Source: Oppiella nova
Lineage: Eukaryota > Arthropoda > Arachnida > Sarcoptiformes > Oppiidae
Assembly (NCBI GenBank): GCA_905397405.1
Contig: CAJPVJ010000797.1
Span: 1-20,368, forward strand
Length of the DNA stretch: 20,368 bases
Direction of reading: 5' to 3'
Shown: piece by piece, positions 20,364 through 20,368 of the stretch
How positions within the stretch are numbered: position 1 is the stretch's first letter
Layout of the letters: every line of letters starts with the position of its first letter
Notes under the pieces: generated by a model
What the model was told of the DNA's origin: nothing
Seen by the model: the letters and a program-made list of their open reading frames with translations, nothing else
The model's database searches: none
Made by a program: the position numbers and the translations under genes

Positions 20364-20368
20364 CTTTG

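Noticed and set aside
1-20368. Functional tRNA, rRNA, CRISPR arrays or prokaryotic mobile elements.
   Set aside because: No full cloverleaf, no rRNA-like block, no regularly spaced direct repeats and no bacterial-type genes were seen; the window is eukaryotic.

Overview
The window looks like AT-rich arthropod nuclear DNA, most plausibly from a mite or another chelicerate. That placement is an inference from gene architecture (short introns of 57-85 nt), base composition, long GA/CT tracts and arthropod-like initiator motifs. Nothing here fixes the species. There are no operons, ribosome binding sites, CRISPR repeats or other prokaryotic features.

The only gene I can establish is at the right-hand end, on the minus strand (start codon 20363, stop codon ending at 17364). 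It is a complete, intact orthologue of the SPRY-containing DEAD-box RNA helicase DDX1. It has 13 coding exons that join in frame to give 726 residues, with all helicase motifs and the inserted SPRY domain present. The one conspicuous departure is motif II, which reads DEVD instead of DEAD. A polyadenylation signal lies about 30 nt past the stop. The start codon is only 5 nt from the window edge, so the promoter is outside.

The other ~17.3 kb (1-17327) holds no gene I can name. It is AT-rich intergenic or large-intron sequence with four long GA/CT dinucleotide tracts (2.2, 4.4, 7.2 and 10.3 kb) that alternate in orientation along the + strand. A few islands of higher GC stand out (0.4, 1.9, 5.4, 7.6, 10.4-10.85, 13.0 and 13.8 kb). 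The 10.3-10.6 kb island is the best candidate for a second gene start: a CT tract, a TCAGT initiator, then a 13-codon signal-peptide-like reading frame ending at a possible splice donor, all on the + strand. The 7.6 kb island carries a broken open frame that may be a decayed coding segment.

From about 16.0 to 16.4 kb there is a cluster of perfect palindromes. Near its right-hand edge is a CTGAAGA-hairpin-GAAA motif resembling the hammerhead-like hairpins of Penelope-type retroelements; this is the clearest trace of a mobile element. I found no convincing new multi-gene system. The most useful leads are the hammerhead-like hairpin, the putative first exon at 10.4-10.6 kb, the alternating GA/CT tracts and the DEVD variant.
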